64,000 bases of DNA from an uncultured Eubacterium sp. (GTDB lineage: Bacteria > Bacillota > Clostridia > Lachnospirales > Lachnospiraceae). The DNA lies in assembly GCA_948579355.1 (NCBI GenBank), contig CAPAOV010000006.1, positions 1 through 64,000 of the forward strand, written 5' to 3'. The notes beneath the pieces are model-generated. The model was not told the origin of the DNA and made no database searches. It saw only the letters and a list, made by a program, of their open reading frames with translations. The translations under genes and the position numbers were made by a program. Of this stretch, positions 51,847 through 61,264 are shown one piece after another; the first letter of the stretch is position 1; each line of letters begins with the position of its first letter.

Positions 51847-54800
51847 ATGATAAAAAATGCTATAAAAAGAAAATTACTAAGTTGTTTTCTTGCCAGTGTA
51901 TTGGCGGTTTCTGTTATAGGTGTAGTTCCGTCTGTGGAAGTATATGCGGAAGAAATCCAGAAAGTATATGCCAAACGTTCATTTGACAGCAGCTATGATT
52001 CGGAGAATGCTTACGACGGAAACGATTTGGGCTGCACTTATACCCCTGAGAAAACTACTTTTAAAGTATGGTCGCCGGAAGCGTCTGCGGTTGTACTCTG
52101 CAGATATGAAGAGGGCGATGGCGGCAGTACTATAAGCGAGACACCTATGACAAAAGGTGATAAAGGTGTGTGGAGTACAGAAGTTACAGGAGATATCGTA
52201 AATACATATTATACATACAAGGTAACGGTAAATGAAACTACAAAAGAGGCCGTTGATATCTATGCAAAAGCAACAGGGGTAAACGGTGACAGGGCTATGG
52301 TAGTAGATTTGGACAGTACAAATCCCGAGCATTGGGATGAAAACTATCAGAGAGAAGAGACACGGCTTAGTGATAGTATTGTATGGGAAGTTCATATCAG
52401 GGATTTTTCTATTGATGTAAGTTCAGGTGTGTCAGAGCAGAATCGCGGGAAGTATAAAGCTTTTACGGAAAAAACTACAGTCAGCGGCGAAGGAAAGGTT
52501 GCCTCCTGTGTGGATTACTTAAAAGAACTTGGGGTAACACATGTACAGCTTCTCCCGATGTATGATTTTGCGTCTGTAGATGAGACAAACGTCAGCGCAG
52601 CTTCCAGAAGTAATTATAGCTGGGGCTATGAGCCGAAAAATTACAATGTTCCGGAGGGTTCCTATTCCAGTAATCCATACGACGGAAATGTCCGTATAAC
52701 AGAAATGAAAGAAATGATACAGGCATTGCATGATGCGGGAATAAAGGTAATTATGGATGTTGCTTACAGCCATACATCAGATGCCAAAGATTCTAATTTC
52801 AATAAAATTATGCCGGATTATTATTATAAGCTTAACGACGACTTGTCATATAAAGACCAATCCGGCTATGGCAATGCCACCAGAAGTGACAGTGCCATGT
52901 TCCGTAAGTTTATGATAGATTCCGTCTCCTATTGGGCGGAGGAATATAATCTGGACGGATTCCGGTTTGACCTTATGGGAATACATGACGTGACTACCAT
53001 GAATCAGATTCGAAAAGCGCTTAACAGTAAGTTTGGCAAGAATACGATTGTGCTATATGGAGAAGGCCGGACTGGTGATGGCACATACGATTCGAACAGC
53101 GCACATAAGGCAAACGAATCCAAACTAGATAATGGTATCGGGTATTATAATGAGCAGATAAAAGAGGCATTAAAAGGCGGGGATAAGTTTGACGGAACGA
53201 TAGGGTTGGTGCAGACAAATTATTTTAGCGGTGATTATCTTGAACCAAATGAGAAATGGCCGAATAATGTATTTGGCGGCATCATGGGTTCTGTTGGTTA
53301 TACTTCCGGTGAATGGGGAATGTGGCGTCCATTCTGGTCAAAATCATCAAACTGCTGTTTGAGCTATGTATCTTCCCATGATAACCTTACGCTCTGGGAT
53401 AAACTGACAGAGGGGTATGAACAAGACTTTTCATCGGTCAATGAGCAGATGAAAAGAATGAATAAAATGGCAGGAAGCGTAGTGTTTGTATCCAAGGGCG
53501 GAGTGTTTATGCAGGCAGGAGAAGAATTTGCCAGAACGAAAAATGGGGATGATAACAGTTACTCTTCTCCGGATTCGGTGAATAAAATTGATTGGAACAG
53601 AGTCAATACATATTCTGATATTCAGTCATATTATCAGGGAATGATTCGCATCCGCAAAGCATTTTCCGGCTTCCGTTCTATTCTGACGAGAGCCATTGAT
53701 AATTGGGAGCCGGCTAATAATAATATAGAATGGATTAGCAAAGAGGAAGCCGGGATAACCGCATTTTATGAAACGAACAATGTACCCGGCGAGTGGGACC
53801 GAATAGCAGTACTTATTAACAATACAATATCGGAGGAAACCGTTCATCTTACAGGTTCAGACGATTGGGTAATTGTAGCGGATGGAACGACAGCAGGTTT
53901 GGAAAAAATTAGTGAATCAGGCGCAGACATAGTTGTACCAGAAAAATCGGTTATGATTGCAGTACCAAAAGATACATTTGATGAAAATCATGTTGCGAAA
54001 AATGAACCACCAGTTATTACATGTGATACATCGTTCCGTGCTTTTTCTGGGGAACCCCTTTCATTTGCAGTTGAAACTTCAGACCCCGACAACGATACCG
54101 TGACCCTGACTATGGACGGAATCCCGAACGGAGCTTCTTTTGACGTAACTACAGGGGAGTTTAGGTGGGATAACCCGGTAGCAGGTGAATATACCGTGAC
54201 ATTGATTGCGAGCGATAGAAAAACTGCTGTAACAAAAACCGTAACTATTACTGTTATAGAAATACCGACGGAAGAACCAACGGCGACGCCAACAGAGGAA
54301 CCGACAGCGACGCCAACAGAGGAACCAACAGCGACGCCAACGGAAGAACCAACGGAGGAACCGACAGCGGAGCCAACAGAAGAACCGACAGCGACGCCAA
54401 CGGAAGGACCGACGGCGACGCCAACAGAAGAACCAACGGAGGAACCGACAGCGGAGCCAACAGAAGAACCAACGAAGGAACCAACAGCGGAGCCAACAGA
54501 AGAACCAACGGAGGAACCAACAGCGGAGCCAACAGAAGAACCAACGGAGGAACCAACAGAGGAACCGACCTTTGGGCCGACGGAAGAGCCGACGGGAACA
54601 GCGACACCGACAGCAACGCCAACGAATATTCCAACACTGATTCCGACGGGAAGTCCCTCAGATAAGCCGACCTTTGGGCCGACGCAACTGCCGACAGAAA
54701 AGGAAGAGCCAACATGGGAGCCATATAGGATGGTTGAGCCGACGACGCCTCCGGTTATCAAAAAGATTAAGTTCAGTCCCTCTTCTAAAAAAGTAAAAGC

Positions 54801-55029
54801 AGGCAAAAAACTGAAATTGAGTAAATATTTGAAAATTACAAAAAATCGGAAAGGTTCCGTGGCATTTAAATATGAATTTACGAAGAAAAGGTATAAAAAA
54901 TACGCATCTCTTACGAAAAAAGGAGTTTTGAAAACAAAGAAGAAAGGGAGGAAGAAGACAATTTATGTCAGAGTAAGAGCGTTGGATGGAAGTAAAAAAA
55001 CAGCGAAAATAAAGATTAAAATACGATAG
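51847..55029 (+). CDS. pulA: Secreted type I pullulanase (GH13) with repeat linker and Lys-rich C-terminus
   Basis: A 1060-residue exported alpha-glucan debranching enzyme. After a signal peptide (about 1-38) come a CBM48-like domain (about 60-160) and the GH13 barrel. The pullulanase motif YSWGYEPKNYN has W259; the catalytic set is D375 (FRFDLMG), E406 (LYGEGRTG) and D512 (SSHDN). An Ig-like domain (about 715-800) precedes a long Thr-Glu-Pro repeat linker and a basic C-terminal domain of about 85 residues. AAAGGA supports the ATG at 51847. It likely cleaves alpha-1,6 links in starch or glycogen. Confidence 0.92.
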   Translation: MIKNAIKRKLLSCFLASVLAVSVIGVVPSVEVYAEEIQKVYAKRSFDSSYDSENAYDGNDLGCTYTPEKTTFKVWSPEASAVVLCRYEEGDGGSTISETPMTKGDKGVWSTEVTGDIVNTYYTYKVTVNETTKEAVDIYAKATGVNGDRAMVVDLDSTNPEHWDENYQREETRLSDSIVWEVHIRDFSIDVSSGVSEQNRGKYKAFTEKTTVSGEGKVASCVDYLKELGVTHVQLLPMYDFASVDETNVSAASRSNYSWGYEPKNYNVPEGSYSSNPYDGNVRITEMKEMIQALHDAGIKVIMDVAYSHTSDAKDSNFNKIMPDYYYKLNDDLSYKDQSGYGNATRSDSAMFRKFMIDSVSYWAEEYNLDGFRFDLMGIHDVTTMNQIRKALNSKFGKNTIVLYGEGRTGDGTYDSNSAHKANESKLDNGIGYYNEQIKEALKGGDKFDGTIGLVQTNYFSGDYLEPNEKWPNNVFGGIMGSVGYTSGEWGMWRPFWSKSSNCCLSYVSSHDNLTLWDKLTEGYEQDFSSVNEQMKRMNKMAGSVVFVSKGGVFMQAGEEFARTKNGDDNSYSSPDSVNKIDWNRVNTYSDIQSYYQGMIRIRKAFSGFRSILTRAIDNWEPANNNIEWISKEEAGITAFYETNNVPGEWDRIAVLINNTISEETVHLTGSDDWVIVADGTTAGLEKISESGADIVVPEKSVMIAVPKDTFDENHVAKNEPPVITCDTSFRAFSGEPLSFAVETSDPDNDTVTLTMDGIPNGASFDVTTGEFRWDNPVAGEYTVTLIASDRKTAVTKTVTITVIEIPTEEPTATPTEEPTATPTEEPTATPTEEPTEEPTAEPTEEPTATPTEGPTATPTEEPTEEPTAEPTEEPTKEPTAEPTEEPTEEPTAEPTEEPTEEPTEEPTFGPTEEPTGTATPTATPTNIPTLIPTGSPSDKPTFGPTQLPTEKEEPTWEPYRMVEPTTPPVIKKIKFSPSSKKVKAGKKLKLSKYLKITKNRKGSVAFKYEFTKKRYKKYASLTKKGVLKTKKKGRKKTIYVRVRALDGSKKTAKIKIKIR
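54262..54620 (+). repeat. Degenerate tandem repeat coding TEEPTATP/TEEPTAEP
   Basis: In-frame repeats of 12-24 bases built from CCAACAGAAGAACC-type units encode the Pro/Thr/Glu linker of the pullulanase. Repeat number probably varies by slippage. The complementary strand is open for about 270 codons only because of this repetition. Confidence 0.85.
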
Positions 55030-55112
55030 ATAATTTTTTGGAAGTCTATGTCAATTACTTAATATATGGTGTACTACTGATACGTGGTGTTGGATAAGGA
55101 AAGGAAACGGTA

Positions 55113-55553
55113 ATGAGTCAGGAGCTTCAAATACAACGGATGGAACAGAGCGACTTAGTGCAGATACAGCGCTTATATGAGGAACTGCTGGCGGGAGGCA
55201 TTTCCATGGAGGTGCTGGAGCGTCAGTTTGCCGCCGTTTCAAATCGAGAAGACTATCGTCTGTTTGTGGCAAAATGCGGCGGGCTTGTATGGGGGACCGT
55301 TATTGGAATTGTTTGTCAGGCGTTGGATGCGCCCTTTCTTGTGATAGAAAATGTTGTCGTGGATGATGCGTACCGCAATCAGGGAGTGGGGAGAAAAATG
55401 TTTGCTGCGCTGGATGAATTTGCAAAAGAAAAGGGATGCGGGTACGCCATACTTGTCTCTTCCGGTTTCCGCGAGGGAGCGCACCGCTTTTACGAGGCGA
55501 TGGGATATACCGAGGATGTGCGGGGATTTCGGAAATATTATTTAGAAGAGTAG
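55113..55553 (+). CDS. GNAT-family N-acetyltransferase
   Basis: A 146-residue acetyl-CoA-dependent acetyltransferase. The acetyl-CoA loop is VDDAYRNQGVGRKMFAALDEFA (R/Q-x2-G-x-G/A pattern) near residues 88-109, and HRFYEAMGYTEDVRGFRKYY is the usual C-terminal signature. The substrate is unknown; similar stand-alone proteins act on amines or amino acids. It lies alone between two secreted glycosidases. Confidence 0.88.
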   Translation: MSQELQIQRMEQSDLVQIQRLYEELLAGGISMEVLERQFAAVSNREDYRLFVAKCGGLVWGTVIGIVCQALDAPFLVIENVVVDDAYRNQGVGRKMFAALDEFAKEKGCGYAILVSSGFREGAHRFYEAMGYTEDVRGFRKYYLEE

Positions 55554-55604
55554 TCGGGATAAAAATACTTCCTGCAAAATATCACATTTTTGCATATAAG
55601 TATC

Positions 55605-55638
55605 ACAAATAAACATTTCCTAATAACGGTTTATTTGT
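55605..55638. promoter_or_regulatory. Inverted repeat upstream of the GH97 gene
   Basis: ACAAATAAAC (55605-55614) and GTTTATTTGT (55629-55638) form a perfect 10-bp inverted repeat with 14 bases between. A TATAAT lies at 55648-55653. The repeat would cover the -35 region of that promoter, as an operator might. Confidence 0.45.
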
Positions 55639-55676
55639 TACTATTTTTATAATAAACAAAATTGGAGGTATGAGTT

Positions 55677-58631
55677 ATGAGGAAGCATTTGAAACGATTT
55701 GCCGCTGTTGTTCTTGCTGCATCATTAGTTATTCCGATGTGTTATACAGACACCGGAAAGATTGCTGATGCCGCTGTGGCAGCGTCTTCTGCTGATGTTA
55801 TGCCGACCGCGGAGACACAGGATGATGGTTCGGCAGGTTTGACGGAAGTTACAAAGCTGAAAGCAAATTCCGTTGACGGAAAGATTGAGGTGCGTATATG
55901 GCACAATGCGGAAAACCGTTATTATTATTCAGCATACCGCAACGGACAGGTCACATTGAAATGTGCGCCGCTGGGGTTAGTTGCCAAGAGTGTTGATTTG
56001 TCCAAAGGATTGCAGTTGGACGAAGAATCCATTCAGATAGTAAAGGGTAAAGAAGAATATGATTGGATTCAGGGAAGTTCTTCCCATGTATCAAAGGAAT
56101 ATCAGGAGATGTCCTTTGAACTCGCAAAAGAGTCAAGTAAGATTAAGATGATATTCCGTATTTTTAACGATGGTATCGGCTATCGCTATGAAGTCGATGG
56201 GGACACGGCAAAAACGGATGAGGTGACGGAAATCACAAGTGAGGAAAGTTCATTCCAGTTCCCTCTTGATGCCAACCTGTGGACGACTAATATCAGCGCT
56301 ACATATGAGCCGGGCACATATACGACCCGTAAAATGTCATCCATAAAATCACAGAATGTCGAGGCGGGCCCTCCTATTTTGGCGAAAATGCCAAATGGCA
56401 ATTCTGAGTGCTGGGTACTTCTGGCAGAGGCCAATGTTTATAATGAAGAGAAACCTTACTGTGCTACTAACTTTAAGTCGGTTTCCGGCAGTGAGGCTTT
56501 TAAAGTAAACTTCGGATTATATTTAAAACAGGAGCAGGATGAAACGCTTGATGGCAAGACATATTCGCCGGAATATGCGCAGGTGCCAAGTGTAAAGATG
56601 GAAGATAAATTCCACACCCCTTGGCGTGTGGCAATTATGACTGATACGCTGGAAGACCTTTCCAACAGCTCGCTTATATCGGATTTGAATCCGGAAGCAG
56701 AGGGAGATTTCAGCTGGGTAGAGCCGGGCACTTCATCATGGTCATGGTGGTCGACGACAAGTGACGCCATTGATTATGATACGATGTACGATTACATTGA
56801 TTATGCGGAGGAAACCGGACAGAAATATTGTCTCGTGGATTTTGGCTGGGAGAACTGGAAAGATTATGAGACAAAATTAAAAGATTTAGTTTCTTATGCG
56901 GACAAAAAAGGAGTTGGCATTTTAGTATGGTATGGTGTCAACAAATTTGACCAGCCTCATAAGTTTGATTTGGATAACACGGAAACAATTGAGCAGGAAT
57001 TTGCATGGTGCGAAAAGCTCGGCATTAAGGGCGTGAAACTGGATTATTTCAACAGTGACAGCCAGTTTGCCATGAAAGTGATGTATGACATTGCGGCTAT
57101 CGCAGCAAAACATAAATTAGTTGTAAACTATCATGGCTGTACCGACCCGAACGGCGAAAACCGGACATTCCCGAATATTTTATCGAGCGAAGCAGTTCAG
57201 GGAGCAGAATATTTCAAATGGTCACAGGGGTCGCCGATTCAGACGCTTCTCATATTACCATACACGCGAAATGTCCTCGGCTCTATGGAATTTACGCCTG
57301 TTTGTACGAGTGTGAAAAACTGTAAAGCTACGGACGGCTTTATGCTGGCAATGCCGGTTGTATATGAATCAGCCATGCAGACATTAGCGCATTCGTGTTA
57401 TGTCTATCCGGGATATGGCGGAACTTCATTTTTGACAGATATTCCAAGTACATGGGATGAGAGTCGCCTGCTTGACGATTCCGCACCGGGGGCCGCAGCT
57501 ATCCGCGCCCGTAAAAAGGATGATACATGGTACTTGGGCGCTATGACAAAGGATGCGAAAACGTATAATATTAAGCTTGATTTTCTGGATAAAGACCAAA
57601 AATATTTCGCATATATATACACGGATAAAGAAGATTTGTCCGGGATTAGCATGGAAAAACGCGAGGTAACGTCTGCCGATAAATTGATTTTTGATTTGCA
57701 AAAGGGCGGCGGCTGCGCAGTTAAATTCAGCAAGACAGACAATTTAAAAGAAACGATTTATGATAAGTATAATTATTTTGAGGCGGAAAATGCATATTTA
57801 GGAAAGTCAAACACGATTAAATCTTCCGGATATGTTTCCCGTCAGCAATTTGTCGGCAAGATAAAGGGAGCGGAGAACCGGGTCGCTTTTGAAAATATCG
57901 AGGCGCCGGAAGCAGGTATGTATGATTTGAAACTCTATGTCGTGTCATCTGCAAAACGCAAGCTTTATATCCGTGTCAACAAATACGAGTCGACAGTAGT
58001 CAGTGATGTTATAGGCGTAACCGGCGATGGAAATGCTGTTGGCTGCAAATCGGCACAGGTTTATCTGGATAAGGGCATGAACACCATTTATTTATATAAT
58101 CCAACGTCGACTGCTCCAGACCTTGACCGCATTGCCGTATCCAAGACGGCGGTTTCAGCAGGAACGGCGCCGTCCGTTACGGACAGTGATTCGGCATTGT
58201 ATGAGGACTATCGTACGCCGGTAGAGACGCCGACACCGACGGCAACCCCGACACCAACTCCACCGCAGTCGCAGCCACCGGTAGTATCGCCGGAGCCTGA
58301 CAAGCCGGTTGTACAACCGACACAGGACCCTAAGCTGGATAAAGTTGTAAAGCCGGCAAAGGTAAAGAGGCTGAAAGTTAAGAGTAAAAAGAAAAAACAG
58401 GTTAAAGTAACTTTTGGCAAAGTAAATAAAGCAGATGGATATCAAATTTGCTATGCGGCAAATAAGAAGTTCAAAAAAGCAAAGAAAGTACTCGTAAAGG
58501 CAACCGCCAAAACAATTAAAAAATTGAAGGCGAAAAAGAAATATTATGTTCGCGTTCGTGCGTATAGAAAGAATGGAAGTAAAAAATTGTATGGCGCATG
58601 GAGCTCGGTTAAAAAAGTAAAAGTAAAATAA
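55677..58631 (+). CDS. Secreted GH97 glycosidase with CBM-like and Lys-rich FN3 modules
   Basis: A 984-residue exported enzyme. After the signal peptide, residues about 60-690 form a GH97 fold: WSWWSTTSDAIDYDTMYDYIDYAEE, LVDFGWENW, GVKLDYFNSDSQ (D456) and VNYHGCTDPNGENRTFPN. An Asp in the VKLDYF position resembles the nucleophile of retaining alpha-galactosidase-type members rather than inverting SusB, but this is tentative. A CBM35/6-like domain (about 695-830), a Pro/Thr linker and a basic fibronectin III-like domain finish the protein. GGAGG precedes the ATG. Confidence 0.9.
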   Translation: MRKHLKRFAAVVLAASLVIPMCYTDTGKIADAAVAASSADVMPTAETQDDGSAGLTEVTKLKANSVDGKIEVRIWHNAENRYYYSAYRNGQVTLKCAPLGLVAKSVDLSKGLQLDEESIQIVKGKEEYDWIQGSSSHVSKEYQEMSFELAKESSKIKMIFRIFNDGIGYRYEVDGDTAKTDEVTEITSEESSFQFPLDANLWTTNISATYEPGTYTTRKMSSIKSQNVEAGPPILAKMPNGNSECWVLLAEANVYNEEKPYCATNFKSVSGSEAFKVNFGLYLKQEQDETLDGKTYSPEYAQVPSVKMEDKFHTPWRVAIMTDTLEDLSNSSLISDLNPEAEGDFSWVEPGTSSWSWWSTTSDAIDYDTMYDYIDYAEETGQKYCLVDFGWENWKDYETKLKDLVSYADKKGVGILVWYGVNKFDQPHKFDLDNTETIEQEFAWCEKLGIKGVKLDYFNSDSQFAMKVMYDIAAIAAKHKLVVNYHGCTDPNGENRTFPNILSSEAVQGAEYFKWSQGSPIQTLLILPYTRNVLGSMEFTPVCTSVKNCKATDGFMLAMPVVYESAMQTLAHSCYVYPGYGGTSFLTDIPSTWDESRLLDDSAPGAAAIRARKKDDTWYLGAMTKDAKTYNIKLDFLDKDQKYFAYIYTDKEDLSGISMEKREVTSADKLIFDLQKGGGCAVKFSKTDNLKETIYDKYNYFEAENAYLGKSNTIKSSGYVSRQQFVGKIKGAENRVAFENIEAPEAGMYDLKLYVVSSAKRKLYIRVNKYESTVVSDVIGVTGDGNAVGCKSAQVYLDKGMNTIYLYNPTSTAPDLDRIAVSKTAVSAGTAPSVTDSDSALYEDYRTPVETPTPTATPTPTPPQSQPPVVSPEPDKPVVQPTQDPKLDKVVKPAKVKRLKVKSKKKKQVKVTFGKVNKADGYQICYAANKKFKKAKKVLVKATAKTIKKLKAKKKYYVRVRAYRKNGSKKLYGAWSSVKKVKVK

Positions 58632-58643
58632 AGAAAGAAAATC

Positions 58644-58672
58644 TTGACAAATCCCTTTCAAGATAGTAAACT
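58644..58672 (+). promoter_or_regulatory. Promoter for tRNA-Trp
   Basis: TTGACA at 58644-58649, 17 bases, TAAACT at 58667-58672. The predicted start of transcription lies about 30 bases before the tRNA. The -10 box is part of a long palindrome. Confidence 0.75.
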
Positions 58673-58709
58673 ATTTAAGTGAGTGTAAAACGCTCACTTA
58701 AATAGTTTA
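58667..58709. repeat. 19-bp palindrome abutting tRNA-Trp
   Basis: Bases 58667-58685 and 58691-58709 are complementary (17 perfect pairs, one G-T, one G-C) around a 5-base loop. It begins at the -10 box and its last base is the first base of the tRNA. It may be an operator or a hairpin element. Confidence 0.85.
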
Positions 58710-58779
58710 GGGGCATAGTTCATCGGTAGAATAAGAGTCTCCAAAACTCCAGAGCTGGGTTCGATTCCTAGTGCCCCTG
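58709..58779 (+). tRNA. trnW: tRNA-Trp (anticodon CCA)
   Basis: The 71-base cloverleaf has acceptor arms AGGGGCA and TGCCCCT with discriminator G, a D arm at 58718-58732, anticodon loop CTCCAAA with CCA at 58741-58743, and a T arm GGGTTCGATTCC. The 3' CCA is not encoded. One A-C mismatch closes the anticodon stem. The sequence is close to the Bacillus tRNA-Trp as I remember it. Confidence 0.95.
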
Positions 58780-58783
58780 TTAT

Positions 58784-58823
58784 AAAAAAAGATTCAGGAA
58801 GAGTTGTTCCTGAATCTTTTTTT
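58784..58823 (+). terminator. Bidirectional intrinsic terminator
   Basis: A 17-bp perfect stem (58784-58800 with 58807-58823), 6-base loop, with A7 on the left and T7 on the right. It can end both tRNA-Trp and the convergent LRR protein gene. Confidence 0.93.
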
Positions 58824-58838
58824 GGTTCTGCCATTGAG

Positions 58839-61037
58839 TTAGTTTTTACCAAAGGCATCCGGAGCTACATATTGTGCATTCCCGATATTTTTTACTTTAA
58901 TTTTCGGGCAATTATAAAAAGCGTCACTGTCAATGCCTCCACAACTTGGCATAATTTCAATCGTTGCCTCGAGATTTTTGCAATTCTTAAACGCGCTAAA
59001 GCCAATAGTTTCCGTAATTTTAACAGATTCCAGTTTTTTTAAGTTATAACAATCGCGAAAGGTACTGAAACCGAGACCTGTGATTTCGCCTTTCACATCT
59101 ACGGTTTCCAGATTTATACAACCCATAAATAATTCGCCTGAAATATAGTTAAGTCCCTTTGGTAATACAATGCTTTTTAATGATTTACAATATTTGAATA
59201 CTCCGCCCTGTGCTTCTTCTAAATGCTCAGGCATAGTAACGTTTTCCAAACTTGTACAACCGGAGAAACATTCTAAATGAATGGATTCGACAGTTTCAGG
59301 TATGTGTATTTCCTTTAAGCTGGAACATTTTTTAAAACATTTTCCATGCAATACTTTTATGGCATTAGGAAGAGTAACCGTTGTAAGCGAGCTGCAGCCA
59401 AAGAATGCTCTTCCGGCTATTTCTGTCACGGAATTTGGAAGCTCTGCGGAAGTTAGTTTTTTGCAATAACTAAATGCATTTTCCTTGATTTCCAATATGG
59501 TATCCGGCATTTTCACGGAGACAATGCCGGAATTTTTAAAGGCATTGTTTCCAATAGAAGATACTTTTAGTCCTTCTATTTCTTGCGGGATTGTTACATT
59601 TTTCTCTTTTCCGATATACTTTGTAATTTCTATACAGTCATTGCTTTTACAATATTTATAGTCCCTGTTTCTTTTTCCCTTTCCGTCAATAAATGTTTTA
59701 TATTGTCCTCCGGAGTACCACTTTTTATAGGCATTTAAGGCTTGTGCGGGCACATATAATACAGTTGTTGCCATCATCGGGGCGGCCTCTGAATCGCCTT
59801 TAATATGTTCCGGCGGTTTCATACCATGAAAATAAATTCGTTGTGGACTGTACTCATTTGTTTCACAAAAGGAATCCCAAAATCCCTCTAACGTCGTTAC
59901 AGATGCCGGAATATCTGCCCGCTCTATGTAAGGATAATCCGACGGATATATTTTATCTCTGTCATTTTTATCAAAGCCGCCGACTACAGTTCTTGCGTTT
60001 GGAATTATTTGTACCTGCCCGCTAATTGTCAGCTTATGGTCTTTCACCATGCTTAAAACAAGCCGTTTGGAGTCGCTCTCATAAATACAGGTGCCATCCT
60101 GTTTATAAACTTTATTATTTGTGTTTAGGTTGATGTCGCAAACATATGCACATTCAAAAAAGGCATTTTTTTCAATTTTTTCCACTGACGCAGGGATTGA
60201 AACCTCACAAACCCTGCTGTATGAAAAAGCATTAGCTTGAATCACTTTAGTATTTTCCGGAATAACTACTTTTTTTATGCTGGATGGAACCCATAAAAGA
60301 GTACTTCCATCCTTTGAAAAAAGCATATGATTGATTGTCCGGTACTTTTTATTTTTTTCTGAAACATTTATTTTTTCTGCTTTTAAACAATCCCTAAAAA
60401 CGGAATCACCACATAATCCTTCGTAGTGTTCCGGTACATATATTTTCTGCAGATTGTCGCAGGAATAAAAAGCATCATTTCCTATTTTCAGGAGATTTTC
60501 CGGAAGAATAAGTGTGCGAATCGAGTCAAGACCGCTAAAGGCAGAATTTTCAATCTCGATTAATGTATCCGGCATACGGATTGCCGGAATGTTATGAATA
60601 TATTTATTACTTCCATCGCAGCCATGACAAGCTTCCACATAGGTTCCAAACACATTTTGATAAAATTCAAAGTCCTCTTCTTTTGACATATCGGCACCAA
60701 TTTTTGTAACGGCGCTCCCTTCTATTGATTTTGGAATGATAAGTTCTTGTTTCGTCCCCTGTTTTGATACTTTGATTTGATAAATCCAACTATTCTTCTT
60801 GTCTTCGCTTTTGTATGCGAAAAATTCATAATCGCCCTGTGTTTCCGTAAATGTTTCTTTATGGTTCCATACTAAAGTGGCTTGCCCATTAGTATTTTTC
60901 CGGTTTTTGCTCTTTTGCTCTGGAACGATATTCTTTGTCGTATTTATTGGCTTTCTATTTCTGAAATGAGAAAAAGAGATTAACATAGCTGCCAAAATTA
61001 AAATTCCAATAGTTCCTAATATAATATTTTTTTTCAT
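58839..61037 (-). CDS. BspA-like leucine-rich-repeat surface protein
   Basis: A 732-residue protein with an N-terminal membrane anchor or signal (about residues 4-23) and two arrays of LRR_5 (Treponema-type) repeats, about residues 150-300 and 480-725. Repeat cores read IRMPDTLIEIENSAFSGLDSIRTLILPENL and similar, with the AF..C..L signature. A short domain separates the arrays. Such proteins bind host or microbial surfaces. No LPxTG or SLH anchor is seen, so it is probably held by the N-terminal helix. AAGGGG supports the ATG at 61037. Confidence 0.88.
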   Translation of the reverse strand: MKKNIILGTIGILILAAMLISFSHFRNRKPINTTKNIVPEQKSKNRKNTNGQATLVWNHKETFTETQGDYEFFAYKSEDKKNSWIYQIKVSKQGTKQELIIPKSIEGSAVTKIGADMSKEEDFEFYQNVFGTYVEACHGCDGSNKYIHNIPAIRMPDTLIEIENSAFSGLDSIRTLILPENLLKIGNDAFYSCDNLQKIYVPEHYEGLCGDSVFRDCLKAEKINVSEKNKKYRTINHMLFSKDGSTLLWVPSSIKKVVIPENTKVIQANAFSYSRVCEVSIPASVEKIEKNAFFECAYVCDINLNTNNKVYKQDGTCIYESDSKRLVLSMVKDHKLTISGQVQIIPNARTVVGGFDKNDRDKIYPSDYPYIERADIPASVTTLEGFWDSFCETNEYSPQRIYFHGMKPPEHIKGDSEAAPMMATTVLYVPAQALNAYKKWYSGGQYKTFIDGKGKRNRDYKYCKSNDCIEITKYIGKEKNVTIPQEIEGLKVSSIGNNAFKNSGIVSVKMPDTILEIKENAFSYCKKLTSAELPNSVTEIAGRAFFGCSSLTTVTLPNAIKVLHGKCFKKCSSLKEIHIPETVESIHLECFSGCTSLENVTMPEHLEEAQGGVFKYCKSLKSIVLPKGLNYISGELFMGCINLETVDVKGEITGLGFSTFRDCYNLKKLESVKITETIGFSAFKNCKNLEATIEIMPSCGGIDSDAFYNCPKIKVKNIGNAQYVAPDAFGKN

Positions 61038-61264
61038 AACCAACACCCCTTCCGCTTGCGTTTCTTTTGTTGTTGTATCTTATATCTATTTTAACAGAAT
61101 CGTTTATTCTTTACCATGTTTTTAGAGAAAAAATTAAATCCGTAATGAAAGATGTGTTGCTGGGCGAAGTGTAAATTAAGTTTCCGCCACGCTTCTGACA
61201 AACCTGTCCAGTACAGTATGAACGATGGAAAAAACAGGCAGAGAATAGAAACGGGGGATGAAAA

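Noticed and set aside
53988..54806. Minus-strand ORF of 272 codons rich in VGSSVGS
   Set aside because: It is the antisense of the TEEP repeat region of the pullulanase; repetition keeps the frame open. No ribosome-binding site or recognisable domain.
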